From: Formicarius rufipectus
Lineage: Eukaryota > Chordata > Aves > Passeriformes > Formicariidae
Direction: 5' to 3'
Length of the DNA stretch: 64,000 nt
Assembly: GCA_013399695.1 (NCBI GenBank)
Contig: VXAU01001254.1
Location: 62,001 to 126,000, forward strand
The notes under the pieces were generated by a model. It was not told the DNA's origin. It saw only the letters and a program-made list of their open reading frames with translations, and ran no database searches. Below, one piece after another: positions 27,001 through 38,287 of the stretch. Every line of letters starts with the position of its first letter. Within the stretch, counting starts at the first letter, position 1. The position numbers were made by a program, and so were the translations under genes.

Positions 27001-28900
27001 TTCTTTCCTGGGAGTGGCAGGCAGGACTAGAAAGTGAAATTCTAATATTAAATTCAGGATATTAGAAACCATTTGAAAATTGATTCAATAATTAAATAAA
27101 TAAAATCCACCTAAACTGACACCATTTGTTTCTTCTTTCCCCCTTACCCCTGCCACAAGCCTTGGGAGGCAGTACTTACTTCTAGTTAATGAAAAGGAGT
27201 TGTTTCCTGAAACCTCAAAATAGCTCAGATGTCTTAGTTACTACTTGGCTGAAAAAAATTATTAGCAGTGAAAACAAGTCCTCTGCATTTGTTACTTAAG
27301 CAATTGGGGAGAAAAGGCAGAGTCTTAAAGAGCTCACACCAAAGCACTGTGGTTCTTCCATTAGTCAGGGCTGCATGTCAGTACAGGTCCAAACATCCTG
27401 CTTCATGTTTTTGCACCTTTGCAGCTTAGCAAGTCTGAGCTCCAGCAACTACAAATCCCGGCCAGTTTGTTAAGCAGGGGAGCATCTCACTTATCCCTAT
27501 ATCAAACCACGGAATGCAGGCTGACTCTGTAGGGTTCTAGAGAGCTATGAAAAATCCCTCCACACTGTTTTTAGAGAGTCTCCTAGACTCGGCGTGCCAA
27601 GTGAAAGGTCTTTTGGCTCTCACCATTCTGCTGGAGTAAGGACTGTGTAACACATGAGTTTACTGTTTCCCAGCTAAATTAAGCGTCTACTCTGCCTTCC
27701 GGAACAATGGTATCATGTCACAAGACGGTGCACATGCTCCTAATGTCTCAAATGCTTGTTCCTGAAAAACACATGCAAGAATTTTCTAAGACTTGTCTTC
27801 TGGCACTGAGACTAAACCAGACAAAGCTCAAATAATGATCAATATGAATCTTCTCTAAACACATCATCACAACCAGCAGGTCATCAAAGATGCCTCCAAT
27901 AATAGGACAAGGAAAATGATACCAGCACAATGAAAGACCAGCTGGCACATTCCCATAAAGGCAACAGCAGCCCTCCTGTGGTTTTGATGAACAGCAGAAG
28001 ATGAATCTTTTCAGATACAGTAATCCTGCAACCAGATACTCACAAGAACCACAAATAAATGCAAAGCAAATCCAGGGCTTTAAAAGATTATGGGGACTGC
28101 AAAGAAGAGTCGGTAGAGCATACCAGATCCCAGCATGCAGAGCATAAAGATGTTTCCCTGAAGATCCAGGTGAGTAGAAAGGGCACCAATCCAACCCCTG
28201 CTTTCTGAAACTAGCTTATATCTAGAGGGCTAATTCTAACAAGAAAGTAGGCAGGCTCATGCCTCCTCTGACTGCTACCACCCTGTACAGCCTGCAAGCT
28301 GGGATGAATCAAAGTCCTATCATCTTCCTCCAGAATGCCCTCGTGCAAGTTTGGGAGGGCTCAGTTCACAACTTGGCTACAACAGACAATTTGAAGTTTC
28401 AGGAGGAAAAAAGAAACCAGCTACAAACAAAAACAGAACAGATGGAGAGGCTGTCAGCGAGGAGAAACTGAAGTCCTTGTCAGTTTCCTTTGACAAGCAG
28501 CAGAAAGGACTGAGACAGAAAGGAAGATGACAAGAGAAATAATGTCAATCTTCACAATTAGAAGTAGAGCTCTTACCAGTGGCTTCTTCATCTTCTGAAC
28601 TTCCCCTCATCTGTTGTTCTCCCTCCCCAACTGACACTAAACTGAAAGAAACCTGCCTCCCTGTATCCATCACTCTGGAAAGTAAATAGCAATAGTGGAA
28701 GACAGCAAGTACAATTACTTTTGTTTTCCCGTTGGACAGTGCTGGATAGCACACACCCCACACAGGCAACCTGGGTGGGTGCTTTTTCCTTCAGAGCACA
28801 CCCAACATACAGCTGGCATGGCTTATTTGGCAGGCAGCCTTTTTCCAGGCTCACGGGGCCACCTTCGGCAGCAATAGATACTTTTCAGGCTCGTTTCCTT
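21000..28900. other. Gene-free DNA, nothing firm
   Basis: No supported exon, RNA gene or young repeat. A hydrophobic reading frame at 27748-28194 on the minus strand was examined and not accepted. The stretch is compatible with a long first intron of a minus-strand gene starting at the 30-kb island. Confidence 0.45.
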
Positions 28901-28904
28901 GCAG

Positions 28905-29089
28905 GCTCTGCTGGTGTTGCCAGGAAAGCCCAAGCGTGCCAGCAGCAACTCTGCTCCACACAAAGACTGGCACCGAAGGGAACGGCTCTGCACGCTCCTC
29001 ACAGCTCTCTGTCAGCTATTCCCTCTGCCCTTATATGGGAACATCCCGTGGCCGGGCTGGGAATATGATGCTGTTGGTGAACAAGAAAG
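28905..29089 (+). other. Exon-like GC-rich segment with a CArG box
   Basis: An acceptor (TCGTTTCCTTGCAG) and a donor (GTAAGG) bracket 185 bases of higher GC content. Within it, 29029-29038 reads CCTTATATGG, a perfect match to the SRF-binding CArG box, which also doubles as a TATA-like element. It lies about 1.3 kb from the 30-kb CpG island. It may be a leader exon, an intronic enhancer or both. No protein was recognised. Confidence 0.25.
29029..29038. promoter_or_regulatory. CArG box (SRF-type site)
   Basis: CCTTATATGG fits CC(A/T)6GG exactly and sits in a GC-rich local context near a CpG-island promoter. Binding is inferred. Confidence 0.35.
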
Positions 29090-30114
29090 GTAAGGCAATA
29101 CCTGAGCTGTCAGCAGGAAAGGACAGAATTTTTCTGTTCTGAAAAGCAAGCAGAGTCTTGGAGCCCAAACTCTTTTACAGCACTCACGTGAGAGAAAGCA
29201 GAGATTAAGTGTTAAGTGCTGACAGTCTGCACCCACCTTTCTCGAGAGAGTCATTCTGGTGATTTTAATCTTATTAAATATTGTTAATCGTATTACTAAC
29301 CTAACTCTTTTCACATGTTGGAAGAAATTTAAAGAGAAAATTCCATATATGATCATGCTGTGGCAAATGCTTTCTAGCCAAATCTCAATTCAGGGCAAGT
29401 CCATGGCTTTCAGGTTCCAGTTCCACTACACAGAGGTGTGGAAGAGCATGAAAATAGTCTGCTCAGCACTAGACTATTGACGAGTCACCTTCCCTTTCTG
29501 ATTCTTTTCTGCCCACAACCTGTTTGCTTTCTTCTCCTGGGATTCTGCTAGGCATTCCTGGCCTCTCAAAGTGACCCTATTAAAACCTGTGCAACTCCAT
29601 GCCCCATTTATAACAAGGGGAAACACCAATTTCCCATTAGAATGCAAAACCACGTAGCACAACAGCTCAGTGCATCAGCTCCCTCCTGAATCAGGGTAAA
29701 TGCTTCCATCACTGGCTTAGCTCCCGACGTCACACAGACACATCATTAATATAAGTCATTGATTTCTGCATTTTATATGCAAGGCAGAACACCCCTGTGA
29801 CCCCTGTTCAAAAGGCAAGGCCACAAAAGAGCAGGTCACATTCAGCTTCACACAGAAAAAGGCACTTATTTAGTAAAATACTGACCCCGCTGTTTTATAA
29901 CACTCAGGGCTGTAGCCCGTTCCTTCAGCACTCCATATATTCTCCCAGAATTATTCCTGTTTCAGACTATTGCCCTGAGATAAAGCAGCAGCAACAGAAA
30001 GTTTAGATTCGAGAAAAGAAAGATCTCAAATTGCAGCTCCTGGAACAGAAGACACACCTGCTCAGAGGGGCCCAAACACTTGCTGCAAACTTTCAGAAGG
30101 AATGCGTTCAAGGT

Positions 30115-31030
30115 GAAAAATGAGATCCCCAGACCGACAGGAGTCAACCAGCGCACCTCAGCGCAACCCCCGGCGCGGGGCGAGCCGGCCAAGCCCTCCA
30201 GCGCGGCCGTGCGGGCTCTGCCCGACCCTCGCCCGGTACCACCCGCTCCGAGCCCTGCCCAGGTCGCGGGAGGCTCACCCGGTCCCACCACCCCCCGCAT
30301 CCCGGCGGTGCCGCCGCCGTCGCCGCCGCCGCCGCCGGAGGGGCTCACNNNNNNNNNNNNNNNNNNNNNNNNNNNNNNNNNNNNNNNNNNNNNNNNNNNN
30401 NNNNNNNNNNNNNNNNNNNNNNNNNNNNNNNNNNNNNNNNNNNNNNNNNNNNNNNNNNNNNNNNNNNNNNNNNNNNNNNNNNNNNNNNNNNNNNNNNNNN
30501 NNNNNNNNNNNNNNNNNNNNNNNNNNNNNNNNNNNNNNNNNNNNNNNGCTGCGGTGGGAGGGGGCGTGGCCAACGCCCCCCTCCTCCCCGCCCCCCCCCT
30601 CGTCCCCGCGGCAGAGCCCAGGACCGCCGGCCCGGAGGGGCTCCCGTGGGTCGGGACTCTTGGGTCTCCCGTGGATCGGGGCTCCCGTGGACCGGCTCCG
30701 CCACTGGCGAGACAGACCCTGGGAGAGCCGGGAGCTCGGGGCGCCACCGCCAAAACGAGTAGCGGCTGCCGGCCGGCCCGAGGGCGCAGCGCCGCTGGTG
30801 AGAGCTGAGCTTAAAACTGTGCCTTTTGGAAGGAATCGTTGCATTCCTCCGCTCTCTGCATCTGTGGCGGTGCAGCTTTGGTCCTGGGCTCGGCAAGCCT
30901 TTGTGCTCAGGTGTCCTAAACCGAGAGGTGCGGGGGAGCGGGAATTGCGGCGGGCACGGGGCACAGGGAGCAAAAAAGCAGCTAAACCTGGCAGCAAACC
31001 CGGCCTGAGGATTCACCCCGGACATGGCCA
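30115..31030. promoter_or_regulatory. CpG island broken by an assembly gap; probable promoter of a neighbouring gene
   Basis: Dense CpG, a (CCG)n run at 30307-30336, GC boxes and a 199-base gap (30349-30547) mark a strong promoter-type island. Directly left of the gap the minus strand begins GTGAGC, a good splice donor, so a minus-strand first exon could lie inside the gap. On the plus strand a donor GTGAGA occurs at 30798-30803. In human, PLXNB1 lies on this side of CCDC51 and in the same orientation, and its first exons are non-coding, so a PLXNB1 promoter is plausible. No PLXNB1 coding exon is visible in the window, so the identity is inference. Confidence 0.6.
30349..30547. other. Assembly gap, 199 N
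   Basis: An unresolved run lies inside the CpG island. Extreme GC content next to a CCG repeat is the likely cause. Any exon here is lost from the assembly. Confidence 0.99.
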
Positions 31031-33645
31031 GCGTGGGGAGGCTGAGGCACAGCCCATTCCCATTTGCAGACTATGTGGGAACCAGCACATTAGCAAGATT
31101 GAAGAATGTGACAAAGGCATAGTTATCTCCAGTTGCAAAACACCGAAGGACATACCATTCCAGCTGAAAGTCGGTGGAGACAAAGCACGACAAAGCAGAA
31201 GCGCCTGAAGTGATATGTGTAATATAAACTGACTGCTGGTTTTGTGATTTTTGTTCCTGTGAAGCTGGAAGCTCCAGTCATGAGCAGAGCAGAGGCTGGG
31301 GCTCTGTATCAGACACAAAGGCATTTCTTGCTCCCAAGAACTGACTGCAGAAAATCCTGTCTCTGAATTAGGGATAAGTTCTGTCAGTAACAGCTCTACA
31401 GAGAGACAGAATTAATGCTCCCATTTTTCTCGCTCACACTGTAACTTCTGTGTTCCCCAGATGTGCTGCATTCTGTTGTGTTGTTGATCAGAGAATATAC
31501 AGTTAGTCTAACAACTGACTTGCTCTACTGTAAGTACTGGTCATTTGACTGCTGAGCTGACTGCCAGATGTTTGGAGATCCCAGACAAAAGATGAAATTA
31601 CTCCCTAAGCACCCAGCCACAAATTCTGTGTGGAAAAAGAACACGTATCTGGGGACATGCAGAAATTATACAAGAGCTGTAGATAAAAGCAAACTCTGAG
31701 GAAGAGTAGACTGGCCTGGACTGTGCAAAGTTCAGAATTCACCATATTTCAGGGATGTCCATCACTTTTCCTTTTTAGCTACAGATGAACCTACAAATCT
31801 CCACTGAAGACATAAAGCTGCTCTGAAAGTCTGAATCAGACTTCCCTCCCACGTGCATTTCTGACATTTCAGCGGAACATAGTTGGTACAAATCCCATGT
31901 CCAGAAGTGTCATTAAACATCTACTCTCTTTGTTACAATCCATCAATCTCTTCTACTCCCACCCCCAGCACCCAAAAAGACTATTTTATGAAATAAAAAA
32001 TATGTCTGAAAGTTTAGAGTTGCTGAACAGTCCCCAAGATCTGGCAGCATGATCAGTCTCCCAAAGGAAGGATTATTTCAGAGGCAGCTGCCGGCTGCCT
32101 CTCTGGACCTTTGCTCCTTGGTGCTTCATTATGCTGAGGAGTCTTTGGGGCCCACTGCACACAGATCCCATGAGGACCCTCATGAGGAGATGACCCCTTA
32201 CTTGCTCTTCTCCCCACACAGAAAAAGCCACTCTATTTCCACACCCCACCCACTGAATCGCTCTTCAGGTTAGAGCTCACTGAACAGAGAATTATCATCT
32301 AATTAAAATCAGAGGCATTTTAACTGCACTCAAACTGCATCCACCAAGATCCAGTTTTGATGACTAAGAGCATTTAAAAAAAAAAAAAATCCCAACTTTT
32401 CTCTGCTCCAACCCATTCCTGACTCAAAACACTAATCCCCTTTGTGCCTTTCCTGCAGAGCCAGTCCCAACCTGCAGCCCCTTCCATCTGGTAAAAATAT
32501 CTGCAAGCTTCACTTAAAAAGCAGCAAAAAAGCCCCATGAGAGCATATTGGAAAGGAGCAGCTTTTTCTTCTGTCCCATAGCAGAGATGGTGCAGGGAGC
32601 TGGCTGCAGAGACTGCCTTAGGAGCATGGCATGAACAACTTCTGTGTGCTTTAGGGATGTTACAGTGCTCCCCTCCTGCCCCTCTTACTTGCAGCCCTCC
32701 TGAGTGACACGGGATTACAAACTCCCCCTTCTGGGAGGAGTTTTGATCAGTGCACAAAAATCTTGCAGTTCTTAAAAAAATATAAAAACTCCAAACCAAA
32801 CAAACTCTAGAGAAAAAGCTAGTTCTCAAACATTACACAGCTGAAAATGGCATAACACAAAAAAGAAACACGTTGACAAGCAAATTTAAACAGTTTTTGA
32901 TTTCCATTTTTTCAGAAGTTTTTTTTTTTAAAAAAAAATTTAAATCTCTAAAGGATCCTCTTCTATAAAAGCCCTTGTTCAGGTCTGGTTCTGAGCAGGT
33001 TAGCTAAGTTCCTTACATAATTATTATGATAATCACAAGGCTAGCAGCTGCTTAGGTTCCTTTTAATTTTGCTCTTACTCTTCCTCCCCTCCAAGCAGGG
33101 GATGGGGTTAAGAAAGTCACAAGGGATGCATGAATACTGTCTATAGCTTCTGGGAATAAAGTACATTTAGGGTAGTAATTCAAGAACCAATAGAAAGTTA
33201 ACTACATCTACCCTATTTCATACCTGACTCTGTTTCTTTCAAGCTTTCAGTTTGTCAGAACATTTAGAAACAGCATTGAGGTCTTTATTACGGTCTTCTG
33301 AGCACCAGCAGTTCTGCTTGCAGCAGTCTGTCCTTGTTTAAGGATCTGCTTTTGAATGGGAGCAGTGCCCAGCACCCCAGGACTTGCAGGAGCAGAGCAA
33401 GAGACTCTGAGCACACACACCTATTTGAATAGGTTTACTTTTCTCCCTGCAGAACACAGCCAAACAAGCTTGGGATGCTTGTGGCAATCCCTTTATTTTG
33501 GAGCTCTGCTGCTGTATTTGAGCACAGACCTTCTCAGATTATCCAGCTGCCAAGCATCAGAAATTGCACTTCTCTGTTTTATGAGGAAGGTCATGAATAT
33601 AACTTGCTACCAAAAATCTGGCAATAAAATACAGTTCTAAATATT

Positions 33646-33670
33646 TTATATATATATATATATATATATA
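33646..33670. repeat. (TA)n microsatellite
   Basis: About 12 uninterrupted TA dinucleotides in gene-free DNA between the 30-kb CpG island and CCDC51. Confidence 0.95.
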
Positions 33671-34578
33671 AATAACTGAATCCTGTTTCTGAGGCAAACA
33701 GGACACCTCTACCACTCCTAAGCTCCGCAAAGAGGGAAGTATTTGTTTTCAGAAGGTGTTTTCTGAAAGGAACTGTCTTTTCCAAACAAATTCCTACAAA
33801 GAAATCAACAACAGCACCTGCAACTTCCTACCAGGATCCTAGAATGGAACATTCAAAACTCAAGTGTTGATAAATAAATACATATATCCTGACTGTGACA
33901 CTACTTATAATTTCTTTTGTTCTGTCTTCATAAGCAACATTTTCTAGTCCTTTCATGAGTGAAGGGATGGCAACTTTTCTCTTCAGAATGCACCTACTGT
34001 TAGAAGTCTGCAGTGACCTCATTCAAAGTTATTTCCATAGCCACGAGACTGTTTGCTTTTGAGTTACTAGTGGTTTCTCATGAAGCAGTAAGAACTCAAA
34101 ATAGCTTAGCATGGGTCAAGCTCAGCCCACTGCCTCTCATTTTTCTACAGTTAATGTCTATCAAAGGGCTTCCTGTTGCTCTTATTAGGTTCCCTCTCTA
34201 GCTGAGCTTCTGTGACTTGACAGACAGTGGAATTAACCTGAACCAGCACAGGCTTCCTCTGACCTCTGCACAGTACCCAGGCCTGTGCCTGGCCTCACTA
34301 GACCTGTACATGCTATTGCAACCACCATCCCCCCCAGCAGATGAACATATTGAACACAGTGCTGGCTAAGCCATGCTGTCCAGAGAGGTCTTTGCTCACA
34401 GAAAGAGCAAGAATTTAAGTCTCAAAAGGCCTTTGCAAGCAGAACTTACTTGTTGAGGAGAACTTCTGCTGAGAAATCTCATTCCAAAAATAAACTCTAC
34501 GGTCTGTTAGAAACCTTATTAACAATCCAAAGATACACAACAGAAAAAGAGAGTGCTGGGTTTTTGGTTGGTTGGTTT

Positions 34579-34622
34579 TCTTTTTTTTTTTTTTTTTTTT
34601 TTTGCGTNNTTTTTTTTTTTTG
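34579..34622. repeat. Poly-T tract with two unresolved bases
   Basis: A T homopolymer is interrupted by GCG and two N bases at 34608-34609. This may be the reverse complement of a retroposon poly-A tail or a slippage-prone homopolymer. No element body was recognised beside it. Confidence 0.8.
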
Positions 34623-37369
34623 CCAGGGTGGGGGAAGGGGGGAGGAATTTGACTAAAATACCAGGCAGATCACAGGCAACAAAGTATTCACTTACTCCTG
34701 GCTGACTCATCAGGAGACATGCACTGAGATGTCCCTCGGCTTCGTAAATCACTGTTGCTACTGCAAATGTACCTGAACTAATGTGAGTGCCCAGCTAGAC
34801 ACCTCCAGACAGCTGTGTTGGTTTTGTTCACACTCATGTATTTGCTGCCTGCATTACCATGACAAAGGTTTAGCATAAAGTACTGAACAGATTATACACA
34901 TAGTCTACATTACAGCATCCTCCTGGATCCTGCCTTCAGCCAGCTCAGATATAGCTGCTACTGCTGCAGCCACACCTTCTGGCTTTGGGGTGCACATACA
35001 GTGCAGTGCCAAACTACACATTTAGATCATTGCCACAATGGAGTGATCATTAATCCAGGATTGAGGGAATACACAAATCTTCTCTTCTAATTATTATATA
35101 GTCACAGTTAATTACAAGGGTTTTTTCCTAATTGAAATTATTCTGCTGTCACTTCACATAGGAGGATTTAGCAAGGAAGAGCAGAACTAAGCAGACCACG
35201 GTAATCACTTGTGAGAAGGAGCTCTGTCAGCGGTACAGAGCTGCACACAGAACGTACTCCTGAGTCTTCAAAACTTCCTATAATGGATGAGATCCAATTA
35301 TTTTCATCTTGATATGCATCACACCTTCCAGCTCTTCTCAAACTTTAGGCTATGTCAAACAATCATTTATCACAGATTTATTTGGTATTGTTCATTGATT
35401 GTTCATACAGTAATTGTTTGACTTTTGCTTCCTATAACTCTACATAGAGTTAAAGCTACTGACTAGCACAATGCTACCTTCAACAGGGTAAAAAGCAGAC
35501 CTTATTAGAACTGTGATATACTGAGCAATAAACAACCCTTGGGGTTCTATTCTCAAGCATAGTATGCCAGTTTAGCCTCAGATTTCTACTCATTTTTGAT
35601 GCCACCAAGTAGAATTCAGTGAGTGCTGCCCTGACTTTCAAGTTTAGCTGCCTGGCATTCAGCATAAAAAAAACCATGCTCATGCATATAATCCATACTT
35701 TCAGTGATATTGAATAACAAATTCAGCAAGTTACATAGTAAGGAGGCCCAACATTATGTAGTTACACTGAAAAAAAACCCCAACAAACAATCCAGAACAA
35801 AATTCTCAGCGACCAGTGCTGGTAAATTACAAATATAACCATTGTACTATTCCTTCCCCTTTAATTACACACTTGCCCCTGATTTTCATTAAGCTCACAC
35901 AAGAAGTACAACCTGTAAAAATATGAGTCAAATGATAAAATGAAATATTACAGATTTGAAAAATTGTATTGATCTGTATGCACACTTCTTGACACGGTTA
36001 AGTGTATGGGACCTTTTATCCTAGTTCTCAAGCCAGTAGATCAAACTTCTTCCCTGACAAATGCTTGTTACTCACACCACACTTCGTTCAATATATAAAT
36101 CAGCAGCGAAGCTTCCCAAAACCACCTTTTGCAGACTTCATCCCTCTCAGAGGTAATGAATCATCACAGGTCATCCCTAATAGTTTGATTATTCTGTCAT
36201 TAGCACCTAGTGATACCAAATGAAGTCGTTGCCTCAGGTGTCCCTGTTCCAATGATCTTACAGTCTTAGGCGCTTACAATCAAAACTTCAAACTCTTTTA
36301 AAGGGTTAATAGAAAAAAATCCCACTACAGCAGACTGTGTACCAGGTACAATTCATTCCCAATTTCCTACTGAAGGCAGCACAGCATGAAATGAGCACGT
36401 TGCTCCTTTGTCTTCAAAGGTTTCAGAGAAGTGCTCATGGAGCAGGAGTTCCACACTGGATTTGCCTGTCTGTTACCATCACAGGGAGGAAAGTACTTCA
36501 TATCACAGCCATACCAGCAGCTTTGTGTGAGGCCATAAGCAGACACTAGTTGTTCAGACAAGTGTTTTGCTGCAGTCAGCCATTCTCCATCCTTCCAGGA
36601 AAAACAGGCAGCTGGACCTTTCACTTCTTCAAATATTGGAGTAGTTTGTGTTTATTACCATTAATGTACTGGATTAAAAGCACCTTCTGTGCTTTTAATT
36701 TCAATTCCAGACAGGACAACACTGAAAAAGAACCCCACAACACGAAGAGAGTTCCACTGAGATGCTAGCAAGCATAAGAAAGTGATTGCTCCACAGAAGA
36801 TTACTAAAACCACAAAATACTTTGGGAATGATGGGCTAAGCAGTCTGTAGAGAAAGGATAATTGGTTTATACAGTTAGAAAAAACAACATCATACTTAAT
36901 ACAACTCAGTATCCAAACCGCTTACCTCTTTCCTTGCTTGCAACCCTTTAAGTACATGGAGCTATCAGTAACAAATAGCTAAAGGTTCAGAAATGCTTTT
37001 GGATAGTTCATGACAGACCATTCTAGGAAAAAGTTACCATACATAATTTAAATGTATTTTAAATTCATCATCTGTCTATGCAACCACATAGTATCATGGA
37101 CACTTCAATCCTCCTCATTTACATGGGACCTGCATTGTACCTAGAACTAAATGAAAACAGAAACAAAACAAAACTTTAAGGGCAAAATTTTCTATCTGTT
37201 TGGTAAAATAACTCCTGCTTTCATGCATGGACAAACTACAAAACCATGAAGAAATCAGGAGCAAAACTATGGAAGATTACAGGAGGCACCTAGATCAACA
37301 ACAAAGTAAATGAATAATTTGAACTGGAAATCACAAATCCATCTACATAGTGAAAATCCCAACATAGCT

Positions 37370-38020
37370 CATCTGACATATTATGTACATCCCCAGGCTC
37401 TGTCACCTGGTCCAGTAGTGGCCACAGTGAGGGGCAGCACAGACATAGTAGAGCCTTATGGTGTCCTGATGGAGAAGGAAAGGGGTCATGGGGAGATGCT
37501 GATGGCTCTGGGGGAACACAGGACTTGGGGGGGGTCACTTCAGCTTGACTCTGGTGCTGTGTCCTCACCTGGGGAGAGTGGAACAGCGGAGACAGAGGGA
37601 CATCAGAGTCTGTGGGGCCAGGCCCCAAAACTTGGTTGTTCCAGCAACAAACATGCCTAAACCCCAGAATCTCAAGGGGCCCTGGAGCAGGCCATGAACT
37701 GCATGTGGTGGGCCCTGGCAGCACTTGCTGCACGGAGCCAAGGCTGGATAATGGGGTGTGGGGTGACTGGAGTGTGGTTCAGGGTATCCAGGGGATGTAC
37801 CTGATTACACTATGAGGCCTGTCCTGGGCAAGTGGGGGCACTGGGGAGGCAAACTGAGGCCCAGTGTGGCAAGTTAGAGCTTGATGGGGACATTGGAGTC
37901 TGCTGTGGGGTGACATGGGCAGTGGGAGCAAAAAGAGGACCAACCTGGGGTCTGCTGGGGGTCATACTGGGCCCCATGGCTACAATTTGGGGCCCAGAGG
38001 GGCATTTTAGGGTGCTGTCT
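37370..38020. other. G-rich, strand-asymmetric block of unknown nature
   Basis: About 650 bases on the plus strand are strongly G-rich with many GGG and GGGG runs (for example GACTTGGGGGGGGTCACTTC) but few CpG, and both borders to AT-rich DNA are abrupt. Weak internal similarity is seen around words such as CTGGGG, GTGGGG and GGTGAC, without a clean period. It lies just beyond the 3' end of CCDC51. Reading frames on both strands are open for up to 147 codons but show no protein character I recognise. It may be a decayed minisatellite, a G-quadruplex-forming tract or a fragment of an unfamiliar repeat. Confidence 0.45.
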
Positions 38021-38253
38021 TGATATATAAGACTAGACAGTAAGAGTGATACAATAAATGAAATCAACAGATTTGGCATTTCCTTTGCTTGTTAAATGTA
38101 CAGCATATGACAGAGATTTAAACATGGAGCCTGCAGCAGAAGATGGACTAAGACTTTACAAGTTTTTCAAATATACAGGAAAAAGCATAACAAGAAATGC
38201 TAAGGCAGCTTTATTTGGACTTGTACTCTTAGTACTTAGAGTGCAAGTTTACC

Positions 38254-38259
38254 TTTATT
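38254..38259 (-). terminator. CCDC51: Candidate CCDC51 polyadenylation signal
   Basis: The plus-strand TTTATT is AATAAA on the minus strand, only about 30 bases after the CCDC51 stop. Another copy lies at 38210-38215, which would give a more usual 3' UTR length. The sequence alone does not decide between them. Confidence 0.4.
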
Positions 38260-38287
38260 AATCTAGTAAGTTGTGGCAATTAATTAA

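Larger units (their letters stand above)
31030..37370. other. Gene-free DNA between CpG island and the G-rich block
   Basis: AT-rich sequence with a (TA)n microsatellite, homopolymer tracts and short chance frames only. This is the presumed upstream flank of the minus-strand gene at the 30-kb island and the downstream flank of CCDC51. Confidence 0.5.

Noticed and set aside
27748..28194. Hydrophobic minus-strand frame resembling a membrane protein
   Set aside because: No splice-site support or family match was found. A second frame looks equally membrane-like but has two stops. T-rich codons alone can produce this impression. It might be a very old pseudogene, but the sequence does not show it.
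30080..31208. Long frames on both strands across the 30-kb CpG island
   Set aside because: They run through 199 unresolved bases and stop-poor GC-rich DNA. The composition (Pro, Arg, Gly) follows the island and differs in every frame. No conserved protein is seen.
37290..37733. 147-codon minus-strand Pro/Ser-rich frame in the G-rich block
   Set aside because: Its composition follows the G-rich strand. There are no conserved blocks and no exon borders.
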